15,599 nt of DNA. Source: Nitrospinaceae bacterium (GTDB taxonomy: Bacteria > Nitrospinota > Nitrospinia > Nitrospinales > VA-1). The stretch spans positions 1-15,599 of the forward strand of contig DUAA01000208.1 of the NCBI GenBank assembly GCA_012961055.1. The letters run 5' to 3'. Below the pieces are notes generated by a model. It had not been told where the DNA came from and searched no databases. It saw only the letters and a list, made by a program, of their open reading frames with translations. This document shows positions 1-7,191 of this stretch, one piece after another (the stretch's first letter is position 1; every line of letters begins with the position of its first letter). Both the position numbers and the translations under genes were made by a program.

Positions 1-80
1 TTACTTATTACATGGAAGTTCCAACGAAGAAGAGCCGGCGTTATAAAGGCTTCAATCCGCCGAAGGAACTGGGGTTTTAG
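1..80 (+). CDS. C-terminal tail of an unidentified protein (5' end outside window)
   Basis: The frame beginning at base 3 is open from the window edge to a TAG at 78-80 and encodes about 25 residues, ending in a basic, proline-containing tail (...KKSRRYKGFNPPKELGF). The stop lies only 2 bp before the ATG of the cytochrome gene at 83, which is the spacing expected inside an operon. I do not recognise the protein and too little is visible to assign a family. A chance open frame is possible at this length. The tight spacing and lysine/arginine-rich tail make a true gene end slightly more likely. Confidence 0.45.
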   Translation, partial: TYYMEVPTKKSRRYKGFNPPKELGF

Positions 81-82
81 AA

Positions 83-364
83 ATGGTTTTTGATGAAAAG
101 GCATTGGTGATAATTTTGATGTCTTTACTTTTAATAGCTTGCGCTGGGACGCAAACGATCCCAGAGCCGGAGAGTCCTGGCGCTAAGCTGTTCAAGGAAC
201 GATGTACTAAATGCCATGGATTGCCAGGGCCTAAACGGCATACTCCGGAACAATGGAAAGGTTTTCTGGTCATGATGGAAAAATTTATGCTGGAAAAGGG
301 CATTAAATTTTTACCTCACGAAAAGAAACTGATCCAAGAATATCTATATAGGAATGCAAGGTGA
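83..364 (+). CDS. Small monohaem c-type cytochrome, predicted lipoprotein
   Basis: A 93-residue protein. A hydrophobic N-terminus (residues 7-19) ends in a lipobox-like LIAC with Cys20, so it is probably exported and lipid-anchored. One haem-binding CxxCH motif, CTKCH, lies at 41-45, preceded by the amphipathic helix typical of cytochrome c domains (GAKLFKERC). Met64, Met65 and Met69 are candidate sixth ligands of the haem iron. The mature domain is about 70 residues, at the short end of class I cytochromes c. The expected role is small-range electron transfer at the periplasmic face of a membrane; the partner is unknown. An internal ATG at 119 would shorten the signal segment but keep the lipobox. 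The thioredoxin-like gene starts 10 bp downstream, consistent with a shared transcript and a link to cytochrome assembly. The cytochrome call is firm; the lipid anchor is likely. Confidence 0.85.
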   Translation: MVFDEKALVIILMSLLLIACAGTQTIPEPESPGAKLFKERCTKCHGLPGPKRHTPEQWKGFLVMMEKFMLEKGIKFLPHEKKLIQEYLYRNAR

Positions 365-366
365 GG
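361..366 (+). promoter_or_regulatory. Ribosome binding site deciding the start of the TlpA-like gene
   Basis: GTGAGG overlaps the stop codon of the upstream cytochrome gene and sits 8 bases before the ATG at 375. An in-frame ATG at 354 lacks such a site and would place seven polar residues before the signal peptide, so 375 is preferred. Confidence 0.55.
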
Positions 367-374
367 AAAATTTT

Positions 375-947
375 ATGAAACTAATGAATAAACCGATCTG
401 GCTGCTTTGCTTAATGTTTCTGATATCAGCCTCGACACTTTGTTATGCGGAGCATTCTTCCTTTGAAAAGATGGGTGTAGTGCCACCAAAAATTTCCAAG
501 CCTGCGCCCGATTTTGTGGCGAAAGACTTGAAAGGTCAATCGGTCACCCTTTCTGACTTTCGAGGGAAAGTTATTTTGCTTAATTTTTGGGCCACTTGGT
601 GTGCAGCCTGTAGGGAAGAAATGGCTTCCATGCAAAGCCTTTATTCTTCACTTCAGGGTGATGGATTAGAGGTTTTAGCTGTCTCCATTGACCGGTGGAA
701 CGAGGACCGGGTTCGGAAATACGTTAAGGACAGTAACCTGACGTTCGGGGTGCTTCTAGACCAGAACCAGAAAGTTAGAAAACAATATCATGTCATGAGC
801 TTACCTACTAGCTACCTAATTGATGGCAATGGCAATATCCGAGGTTATGCGTCAGGCGCTAGAGCCTGGGATAGCCACGACTCTAAGAATTTATTTTTAT
901 CTTTGAAGAATGATGGTTTGCCAACAGATCGTTTGTCCTTGCGATAA
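375..947 (+). CDS. Exported TlpA/ResA-like thioredoxin-fold thiol-disulfide oxidoreductase
   Basis: A 190-residue protein from the ATG at 375. Residues 7-25 form a Sec signal peptide ending CYA, so it acts in the periplasm. The thioredoxin fold follows: a PAPDF entry motif (43-47) typical of the AhpC/TSA-TlpA group, a core strand ending in FWATWCAAC with redox cysteines Cys76 and Cys79, and a SLPTSYLID segment carrying the cis-proline that faces the active site. Family members reduce disulfides in exported proteins. ResA/CcmG types keep apocytochrome c cysteines reduced for haem attachment, while other TlpA proteins serve different partners. The adjacent monohaem cytochrome supports a role in cytochrome c maturation, but this is inference. 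The active-site sequence CAAC differs from the CxPC common in this group (C-[EP]-P-C in ResA/CcmG), so the redox potential may differ. The fold and catalytic cysteines are clear; the substrate is not. Confidence 0.88.
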   Translation: MKLMNKPIWLLCLMFLISASTLCYAEHSSFEKMGVVPPKISKPAPDFVAKDLKGQSVTLSDFRGKVILLNFWATWCAACREEMASMQSLYSSLQGDGLEVLAVSIDRWNEDRVRKYVKDSNLTFGVLLDQNQKVRKQYHVMSLPTSYLIDGNGNIRGYASGARAWDSHDSKNLFLSLKNDGLPTDRLSLR

Positions 948-967
948 AATTAAGTGCCATCTACCTG

Positions 968-1732
968 ATGTTTAATTTCAGAAGCCCTTTTCTTTTTGTT
1001 CTGGTTTTAGTCTGTTTGTTTATTAGACCTGCCTGGGGACAATCCTTCCGTTCAGTGTTATCAAAACTGGATCAAAACTATTATTATCCTCAGTCTCAAA
1101 AGCTAAAAAGTTTTTCTGCCCAGGTTAAATGGCAGCAATTGGATGTGGCTTCCGGTTCAGGAAAGTTTCTACGTAACCCTGACTTGGTATTTTCCTGGGA
1201 TGCCAATTCTGATGACGGACTTGGAAGTTTCAGTTTGGCGGAGACTCAGGAAGGAGAGCGTTTTCGGGAATTGATTCATCATATTTATCCATACCGAGAA
1301 CTAATTATTCCTTTAACCTTGCGGCAAAAATTTTCAAATTTTAAAGGTCGAGTTCTAAAAATGGCAGGGGACAAACTTATGCTTAAGTTAAAACCCGTAT
1401 TGGACTCTAGCCAGAATTATAAACTTCTTATCGATTCCAAAAAATATGTCATTAGAAAAGTGCGGTTTCAGCAATCTGTCTCTCCGAAAAATGTGCAGGG
1501 AGAGATGAGCTATTTAAAATTGGATGGAAAATTTGCGATCTCAGAGAGCCGTTCTCGTTTCGACGTAAAAGGGCAGAAATATGTTGAGGTTACACGTTTT
1601 AATTATATAAAAGTTAAGGGAATTTGGTGGGTTAACTGGTTAGACAAAACCCTCACCCAAGACGACATTATTTTGCAGACGCATATTTTTAAATTTTCAA
1701 ATTTTCGACCTATTTTATTTGCCCGTCAATAA
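968..1732 (+). CDS. Exported protein of unknown function, possibly LolA-like
   Basis: A 254-residue protein with a clear Sec signal peptide (hydrophobic core about 8-19, likely cut after PAWG at 24), so it is periplasmic or outer-membrane associated. The mature part alternates short beta-type segments with charged turns. It includes an early stretch about fluctuating strands (SFSAQVKWQQ), a YRELIIPLTL segment and a C-terminal run of strand-like sequence (YVEVTRFNYIKVKGIWWV). This recalls LolA/LolB-type open-barrel lipoprotein carriers or outer-membrane lipoprotein-sorting proteins, but I cannot name a diagnostic motif. It begins 20 bp after the TlpA-like gene without a strong ribosome binding site, suggesting translation from the same message. 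There are no cysteines in the mature chain and thus no disulfide link to the upstream oxidoreductase. It is certainly coding by length and signal peptide; the function is open. Confidence 0.8.
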   Translation: MFNFRSPFLFVLVLVCLFIRPAWGQSFRSVLSKLDQNYYYPQSQKLKSFSAQVKWQQLDVASGSGKFLRNPDLVFSWDANSDDGLGSFSLAETQEGERFRELIHHIYPYRELIIPLTLRQKFSNFKGRVLKMAGDKLMLKLKPVLDSSQNYKLLIDSKKYVIRKVRFQQSVSPKNVQGEMSYLKLDGKFAISESRSRFDVKGQKYVEVTRFNYIKVKGIWWVNWLDKTLTQDDIILQTHIFKFSNFRPILFARQ

Positions 1733-1790
1733 CCTTCTAAACACGTTCTCATTATCATTGGAATTAGTGTGGGCTTACATGATATGTCTA

Positions 1791-1819
1791 TTGAGTCTAA
1801 TTTGTAATTACTTTATACT
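1791..1819 (+). promoter_or_regulatory. Sigma-70-type promoter before the coiled-coil gene
   Basis: TTGAGT (1791-1796) and TATACT (1814-1819) are separated by exactly 17 bp. They match the consensus hexamers at 4/6 and 5/6. Transcription would start near 1826, about 20 bases before the ATG at 1848, leaving room for the GAGGGG ribosome binding site. Confidence 0.6.
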
Positions 1820-1837
1820 GAATTAGTTAATCTTATT

Positions 1838-1843
1838 GAGGGG
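1838..1843 (+). promoter_or_regulatory. Strong ribosome binding site selecting ATG 1848
   Basis: GAGGGG lies 4 bases upstream of the ATG at 1848. It overlaps an in-frame TTG at 1836, which would otherwise give a longer open frame, so the ATG is the credible start. Confidence 0.65.
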
Positions 1844-1847
1844 AAAA

Positions 1848-2156
1848 ATGTCTGGTCTAAAAAGCGCTTTAGAATTGAGTTTGGAACGCTCAAATAAGTT
1901 GGTTCCAGAGCTGAAAAATCAAAAAAAACTGACTAAAAAACAAAAAAAGGAAATTGCCGAAATTCGTAGTAATTATGGGGCCAGGATTGCGGACCAGGAT
2001 GTAATGCATTTGGATAAAATCAGCAAATTGCACGATCAGGTTCCTCCTGAAGAGCTTGAAACTGTAAAAGCAGAGTTGGAAAAAAAGTTCCGCGCAGATA
2101 AAAAAACTTTGGAAGAGGAAATGGAAAAAGAAATTTTGCAAAGCCGCAACAGCTAA
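1848..2156 (+). CDS. Small charged coiled-coil protein of unknown function
   Basis: A 102-residue, strongly lysine- and glutamate-rich protein with no cysteine, tryptophan, signal peptide or membrane segment, so it is predicted to be cytoplasmic and mostly helical. Residues 1-45 contain a basic helix with repeated KK pairs (NQKKLTKKQKKEIAEI). Residues 62-96 form an acidic, heptad-like helix (PPEELETVKAELEKKF and following), and a short turn between them carries PP. This pattern suggests two helices that fold back or pair with a partner. I do not recognise a family. It has its own promoter and ribosome binding site and ends 88 bp before argS, so it may be read separately or as the first gene of the argS transcript. 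Coding status is supported by the translation signals and the biased composition; the role is unknown. Confidence 0.72.
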   Translation: MSGLKSALELSLERSNKLVPELKNQKKLTKKQKKEIAEIRSNYGARIADQDVMHLDKISKLHDQVPPEELETVKAELEKKFRADKKTLEEEMEKEILQSRNS

Positions 2157-2244
2157 CCCGGTTGCCTGCCTGGATTTAACATCGATCCTTATGTTTTCCT
2201 GTCATTTATTGTTCTTAGACCCTATTTTTCACGATTAAAACTGA

Positions 2245-3903
2245 ATGAAAACCGCGATAAAAATAATTGTTCATGAGGCCTTAGAAAAAGCGCAACAAGC
2301 TGGAGAACTGGAGCTTTCCCCATTTCCAGATATTGTGGTGGAAAAACCCAAAGATGAAAAAATCGGGGATTTCTCAACCAATGTTGCCATGACCATGGCA
2401 AAGAGGGAGCGCAAGAACCCCAGATTAATAGCGGAATGTGTTGCTAGGTACCTTGAAAATGGTGATTTGAGTAAAGTAGAAATTGCCGGCCCTGGATTTA
2501 TTAACTTGAAAATGTCAAATGAGTTTTTTTTGGAGCGGTTGAGGAGTGCAGTTAAACAAGGTGATAACTTTGGTCAATCTGATTTTGGACAGGGCACCAA
2601 AGTCATGATCGAGTTTGTCAGTGCGAACCCTACGGGTCCCTTGCATGTAGGGCATGGAAGAGGCGCTGCGGTTGGAGATGCTTTGGGGCGAATTCTAAAA
2701 AAAGCTGGTTATGATTTGAGTACCGAGTACTACATCAATGATGTGGGAAACCAGATGAACTGTTTGGGCCGGTCTACATGGCTAAGATATCGAGAATTAC
2801 TAGGGGATGTGATCGAGTTCCCTGATGACCATTACTGTGGCGAATACATTAAAGATATTGCTCAGGAAATTATCGATCAGAGAGGGGATGAGTTTTCAAC
2901 CAAGTCCGAGGAGGAGTGCCTTTCTTTTTTTAGGAAATTTACTAAGGATAATATTTTAAAAGGAATTGATAAAGATCTCTCCGAATTCCGTATTACTTTT
3001 GACAACTGGTTTAGCGAGCAATCTCTTTATGATGATAACTCTGTCGAGAAGGCAATTGATTGGTTGAAAGGCGAAGGTCATATCTATGAGAAAGATGGCG
3101 CTGTTTGGCTGAAGTCTTCAGCTTTCGATGATGACAAAGACAGGGTCATCGTGAAGAAAACAGGAGAGAAAACTTATTTTTGTTCAGATATTGCTTATCA
3201 TCAAAATAAGATCAACCGTGGGTTTAAAAAAATCGTCAACCTGATGGGTGCTGATCACCATGGATATGTGCCCCGAATGGAGGCGGTGTTGCAGGCCATG
3301 GGGTATGACAAGAAGATATTTAAGATTCTATTAATTCAATTTGTTAGCCTTTTACGTTCAGGAAAAAAAGTATCTATGTCCACGCGGTCTGGTGAGTTTG
3401 TAACACTGGCGGATGTGGTGAAAGAGGTTGGAGTCGATGCCGTGAGATATAATTTTCTAATGCGTAGTTCTGATACGCACTTGGATTTTGATCTAGAACT
3501 GGCGAAAAAAGAAACCTCGGAAAATCCGGTTTTTTATATTCAATATGCGTATGCCAGAATATGTAGTATCTTTCGCACCGCTGAAGAAAGTGGTATGGTG
3601 TGGAACAGTTCTAGTGATATTGATCTCTCTCTTTTAACGGAAGAGGAAGAGTATTCTATTATTCGTGCGATTCTTGCTTTTCCGGAGATAGTGGTGAAAA
3701 GTGCTCGGGCTATGGAAGTGCATCGGATATCGCATTACCTGCTCGACCTGGTTTCGCGGTTTCATGGTTATTACAGTCGACATCGGGTTATTTCTGATGA
3801 CAAAGCACTTACATTGGCGAGATTATATTTGCTGGATGCGCTAAGAATTGCTATTCGAAATGGTTTTGAACTGATGGGAATTTCAACTCCTGAAAAAATG
3901 TGA
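2245..3903 (+). CDS. argS: Arginyl-tRNA synthetase (class I)
   Basis: A 552-residue cytoplasmic enzyme that joins arginine to tRNA-Arg using ATP (EC 6.1.1.19); the length is normal for bacterial ArgS. Residues 1-115 form the Add-1 domain that contacts the tRNA elbow, including KIGDFSTNVAM. The class I catalytic core has FVSANPTGPLHVGHGRG, with the HIGH signature as HVGH at 134-137. The second signature appears as KVSMS at 375-379 before TRSGEFVTL, a family variant of KMSKS with the final lysine missing, as in many ArgS. The C-terminal DALR anticodon-binding domain (about 430-552) includes NPVFYIQYAYARI. No strong ribosome binding site precedes the ATG, and I see no convincing promoter in the 88 bp upstream, so it may be expressed from 1791. 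The identification is firm. Confidence 0.97.
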   Translation: MKTAIKIIVHEALEKAQQAGELELSPFPDIVVEKPKDEKIGDFSTNVAMTMAKRERKNPRLIAECVARYLENGDLSKVEIAGPGFINLKMSNEFFLERLRSAVKQGDNFGQSDFGQGTKVMIEFVSANPTGPLHVGHGRGAAVGDALGRILKKAGYDLSTEYYINDVGNQMNCLGRSTWLRYRELLGDVIEFPDDHYCGEYIKDIAQEIIDQRGDEFSTKSEEECLSFFRKFTKDNILKGIDKDLSEFRITFDNWFSEQSLYDDNSVEKAIDWLKGEGHIYEKDGAVWLKSSAFDDDKDRVIVKKTGEKTYFCSDIAYHQNKINRGFKKIVNLMGADHHGYVPRMEAVLQAMGYDKKIFKILLIQFVSLLRSGKKVSMSTRSGEFVTLADVVKEVGVDAVRYNFLMRSSDTHLDFDLELAKKETSENPVFYIQYAYARICSIFRTAEESGMVWNSSSDIDLSLLTEEEEYSIIRAILAFPEIVVKSARAMEVHRISHYLLDLVSRFHGYYSRHRVISDDKALTLARLYLLDALRIAIRNGFELMGISTPEKM

Positions 3904-3994
3904 CCTCCTTTGTCTTAAGGCTTCTTGGTCTGACGTTTTGATAAGTTTTATCAGCCTGCTAGCCTTCTCTGTCAATAACAGGTGCTATTGATTT

Positions 3995-4624
3995 ATGAGA
4001 CTCTTCCTTGTAATGATTCTTTTGGTAGCCTCCGTGGTAGGATTGCATTTTTCAGATGTTGATTTAATAAATGGAATCCAGAAAAAGAAGGTTGCTTTAA
4101 AAAAAATAAGCGCGGTTAAGCCCAAGTTTCTTAGAGAGAAAACTAAAGATGTTACACAGGAGTACACTTTTTTTGAAGTTTTAGATGATCCCACTATGAC
4201 TCGATACGTGGGGCTCGATGGCAAGACATCGCAAGCACTACAATTCCCAATTAAAGTATCGATTGCTGCTGCCAATAATGAGCTTGCTCCTTCACCCGTT
4301 GAAAACATAGTAAAGCCAGAATCTCTCACAATACCTGCAACCAAACATAATAATCTAAACTCAACCATTTCTGGCATTCTGAGATTGCCACGTTACGCAG
4401 TTTGGGTGGGTTCGTTTCGAGATGAGGGACAGGCTGGAGCTTTGAAAATGTATCTACAGAAAAAAGGATTTGATGCTTTTTTAGTGGAAACAAAAATTGC
4501 CGGTGATATCTGGTATCGTGTCTTTATGGACAGGTATGCTAATGAACAAAAAGCTCAGAATGCAGCTCGTCTGGCAAGAACCGATTTTAAATTGAACGCA
4601 GTGGTGGTAAGTAAGACGAATTAG
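3995..4624 (+). CDS. Membrane-anchored or exported SPOR-domain protein
   Basis: A 209-residue protein. Residues 3-18 are hydrophobic and act as a signal anchor or signal peptide, placing the rest in the periplasm. A linker without recognisable fold (about 25-130) is rich in lysine, serine and threonine. The C-terminal 75 residues (about 133-207) are a SPOR domain: RYAVWVGSF begins the first strand, followed by an alanine-rich helix (GALKMYLQKKGF), a second strand with WYRVFMDRY and a final helix and strand ending VVV. SPOR domains bind peptidoglycan glycan strands stripped of stem peptides at division sites, as in FtsN, DedD and RlpA. A SPOR gene directly after argS is also common in proteobacteria. 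AGGTG at 3980-3984 is a plausible ribosome binding site, 10 bases before ATG 3995. The domain call is firm; a division role is inferred. Confidence 0.87.
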   Translation: MRLFLVMILLVASVVGLHFSDVDLINGIQKKKVALKKISAVKPKFLREKTKDVTQEYTFFEVLDDPTMTRYVGLDGKTSQALQFPIKVSIAAANNELAPSPVENIVKPESLTIPATKHNNLNSTISGILRLPRYAVWVGSFRDEGQAGALKMYLQKKGFDAFLVETKIAGDIWYRVFMDRYANEQKAQNAARLARTDFKLNAVVVSKTN

Positions 4625-4648
4625 TGGGTTTTTATGTTTTGTTGTTTT

Positions 4649-6028
4649 TCAGCAAAGATGGTCTTTATCACAGAAGGCTTGTAATATTTCTACGGCATCA
4701 TCTATTCTGGGTCCACCATAAAACTTTTTTTTACTGTCAAACCAGGTGTTGAACCGGTAGCCTTTAATGTCGTCTTGGTAAAGTTTTCTCTTTTCATCTT
4801 CCCCTTTGAAAACGAAATCTAAATTAGCTTCTCCCCTTGAGGGGATAGTGATGGTCTTTTTTAGTGTCTGAATATAAGGATGCTGGGCCAGGACTTCGTA
4901 GGTTCCAGGGGGAATATCTTTGATGCTGAAATTACCGTCTGAATCAGAAATGGTAAAATAGGGATTTTGTGCCAGATAGGCGTGAGTCTGGAGGAAAGGA
5001 TGGAGGTTGCATTTGATTAAGAATACCTCTGCATCTTTTCGTACAAATACACTACGTACCTGGCTGGATTTGTTGGGTAGGGGACGATTGCTAGTTTGAT
5101 CGGAATAAATATTACGGATTTCGTAAGTGGCTATCTCATGCTGGATAGGATCGGTATTTTCTAATAATATGTCCTCACCATTTCTTGCTCCGATTACATA
5201 ACGATTGGCTCGACAGCGGTTGACGTGAAAGATCTGCATATTTGGCGAAAATGGTTTTCCTTTGTCGACATTGATCAGTTGAATGATCGTGTCTTTTAGT
5301 CCTCGGTTTTGTGAAACGGTGAAATCGAACAATAGGCGGTGACCTTTCCCATCTGATATTCTTGAACAGTATTCAATATTGGGTGCGTTGATCAAATGAT
5401 AGGAACGAGCTCTGGGGACCTTGCCGGAAAGTATAATACGTCCCTTTAATGTTCCGCCATCGTCCACTGAAACTACTGTGTATTGAGGTTCAATCTGGTC
5501 AAATAATTTTTTTGCGAGTTTATTGTTTCTTTTGAATAAAATATCAACCTTTTCCAGTGCTTTCTGGTGCTTTCCCTGCAAGCTAAATATCACGCCCAGT
5601 TCATACTCGGCTTTGACCATTCTTCGGTCCATGCTTAGTGCTGTTTCCAGCTCATGGATAGCCTCATCAAATAATTTTAAGTGGGCAAATGAAACGCCAA
5701 AGTTGTAGCGCAGGCCTGGTGAATCATATCCTAGTCGCAGGGCTAGTTCGAAGGAGAGTAAGGCCTCCTTGTGTTTACCCGTTTGGCTGAAGGCAACCCC
5801 AAGGTTTGCATGAATAAGACTATCCTGCGGGGCTAAGTTGGTGGCTTTAATGAATTCGACTACCGCGCTATCCCAATCTTTTTTCTGGCTCAGCTTCAGC
5901 GCTTTTTGGTAATGAGTTTTTGCTTCTTTCTCTGAAGCACCATAAGCCGAAGTGCAGGTAAGTAAAAGAACCAAGCCAAATATCAGAACGCCCTGGGAAT
6001 GTTTTTCCGGTAATTTAATGGTTTTCAC
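4649..6028 (-). CDS. Exported TPR protein fused to a cupredoxin-like and carboxypeptidase-regulatory-like region
   Basis: A 459-residue protein starting at GTG (6028-6026); an in-frame TAA lies about 40 bases upstream and no ATG is available, so GTG is the best start. A signal peptide (14-30) is followed by four TPR units at about 36-69, 70-103, 104-137 and 138-171. From about 190 comes a different module: GTLKGRIILSGKVP, Cys221, then RCRANRYVIGARNGE, NTDPIQHE (His297) and CNLHPFLQTHAYL (Cys340, His343). Residues 356-410 look like a carboxypeptidase regulatory-like beta domain (FTISDSDGNFSIKDIPPGTY). The middle resembles plastocyanin-like or methylamine-utilisation-type periplasmic proteins, but usual metal ligands are partly replaced: the expected PHV histidine is Tyr277 and the usual HPWM is HPFL. 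It may therefore be a structural relative and not a copper protein. The C-terminal 50 residues end with two cysteines (453, 459). It converges with the SPOR gene, leaving 24 bp between the stops. Confidence 0.82.
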   Translation of the reverse strand: MKTIKLPEKHSQGVLIFGLVLLLTCTSAYGASEKEAKTHYQKALKLSQKKDWDSAVVEFIKATNLAPQDSLIHANLGVAFSQTGKHKEALLSFELALRLGYDSPGLRYNFGVSFAHLKLFDEAIHELETALSMDRRMVKAEYELGVIFSLQGKHQKALEKVDILFKRNNKLAKKLFDQIEPQYTVVSVDDGGTLKGRIILSGKVPRARSYHLINAPNIEYCSRISDGKGHRLLFDFTVSQNRGLKDTIIQLINVDKGKPFSPNMQIFHVNRCRANRYVIGARNGEDILLENTDPIQHEIATYEIRNIYSDQTSNRPLPNKSSQVRSVFVRKDAEVFLIKCNLHPFLQTHAYLAQNPYFTISDSDGNFSIKDIPPGTYEVLAQHPYIQTLKKTITIPSRGEANLDFVFKGEDEKRKLYQDDIKGYRFNTWFDSKKKFYGGPRIDDAVEILQAFCDKDHLC

Positions 6029-6055
6029 TTTGCTAATATGATCATGGAGCTTGAC

Positions 6056-6084
6056 AATTTAACAAGACAACTGTGGTGTGTCAA
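6056..6084 (-). promoter_or_regulatory. Near-consensus promoter for the TPR-cupredoxin gene
   Basis: On the minus strand TTGACA (6084-6079) is a perfect -35 box. After 17 bp comes TAAATT (6061-6056), a 4/6 match to the -10 box. Transcription would start near 6049, about 20 bases before GTG 6028. A second TTGACA on the plus strand (6051-6056) makes an inverted TTGACA-N22-TGTCAA pair that overlaps the promoter and could be an operator. Confidence 0.6.
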
Positions 6085-6237
6085 CTTCACCTTTTAAAAA
6101 CCTATGAAACTCCCAAAATCCAAAATTCTTGTTAGATGCTTGCTAGAGAAAAATAAATACCCTAGGTTGTAATGTTTAGATGAGGGAATGGGGCTTGGTA
6201 TTCTATATGATAAAAACAATTTACTTTAAGTTAAGAG

Positions 6238-7191
6238 ATGAATTTGAACTTTGGTGGATATTTACAGCCATTTGAACCCCATTGGGTTGGGACGGGAGGT
6301 ATAGCCCAGACGATTATCGGTTCCCAACTAGGACGTAATGTGTTCTCCAACCCTCCTCGAATTCGGCATGAATTCTATTGGGATGAACAGGCCAAGTCTA
6401 TTCTGTACGAAATTAAAGCGGAAGACGGAAACTTGCCTGTCATTCTGCTGGCTCATGGCATGGGAGGGTGCTCCGAGTCGGGTTATATGAAGCGGATTTC
6501 AAAAAAACTCTGGGTGCGTGGCTATGGGGTCTTTTTAATCAATCATCGAGGGTGCGGACCGGGTATGGGGTTAAGCCCGCGATTGTGGAACGGGGGTTCC
6601 AGCGATGACCTTGCAAAAATAATTGATTTTGTGATCCAACGTAATCCAGGTAAACGCCTGCTCCCAATCGGATTTTCTTTGAGTGGCAATGTTCTTTTAA
6701 AATATTTGGGGGAGAATCGGTTTGTTCCAGGTAAGGTTTTAGGAGCTCTTGCTGTCAACCCTCCTATTGATTTGCGGGTGGCAAGCGCTATCATATCTAG
6801 AAAATGGAGTTGTGCAGTGTTCAATCGCTATTATATGAAATTAATTAGGAATCAGGTGGTAGCTCTTGAGACAAAATTCCCCGATGTTTTGAGCCCCAAT
6901 ATAAACTTTAAAACGGTTTGGGATTTTGATGTCAGCTATACCGCCCCAGCAGGCGGATATAAAGATGTCGATGATTATTATGACCGATGCAGTTCAAAAC
7001 ATTATTTAGAAGGAATAAATATTCCCACTACTATTTTAAGTGCTGAGGATGATCCATTTGTTCCAGGTGAAATATTTGACCAAATAAAGAAGGGTGAAGG
7101 GGTTTCCAGAAATGTGACCCCTCATGGAGATCGGCGGTGGTTGGACTATGCTGTGTTGGAATGGATAAAAAAATTTGGGGAAAGTTCATGA
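6238..7191 (+). CDS. YheT/EMB8-type alpha/beta hydrolase lacking its catalytic-histidine loop
   Basis: A 317-residue cytoplasmic protein of the COG0429 hydrolase group. The N-terminal YLQPFEPHW and SNPPRIRHEFYWDE segments and the oxyanion-hole strand VILLAHGMGG (68-77) are typical. FLINHRGCG (99-107) precedes the nucleophile elbow GFSLSGN (145-151) with Ser147. The YTAPAGGYKDVDDYY segment (234-248) is a family hallmark, and the acid lies in SAEDDPFVP (Asp271 or Asp272). Known members end with GGHxGF carrying the catalytic histidine, but here the sequence runs VTPHGDRRWLDYAVLEWI (293-310), as though about ten or more residues had been removed in frame. His296 might substitute; otherwise the protein may be inactive. 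No frameshift or premature stop is seen. Substrates of YheT-like hydrolases are poorly known. No strong ribosome binding site precedes the ATG. The family call is firm; activity is uncertain. Confidence 0.88.
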   Translation: MNLNFGGYLQPFEPHWVGTGGIAQTIIGSQLGRNVFSNPPRIRHEFYWDEQAKSILYEIKAEDGNLPVILLAHGMGGCSESGYMKRISKKLWVRGYGVFLINHRGCGPGMGLSPRLWNGGSSDDLAKIIDFVIQRNPGKRLLPIGFSLSGNVLLKYLGENRFVPGKVLGALAVNPPIDLRVASAIISRKWSCAVFNRYYMKLIRNQVVALETKFPDVLSPNINFKTVWDFDVSYTAPAGGYKDVDDYYDRCSSKHYLEGINIPTTILSAEDDPFVPGEIFDQIKKGEGVSRNVTPHGDRRWLDYAVLEWIKKFGESS

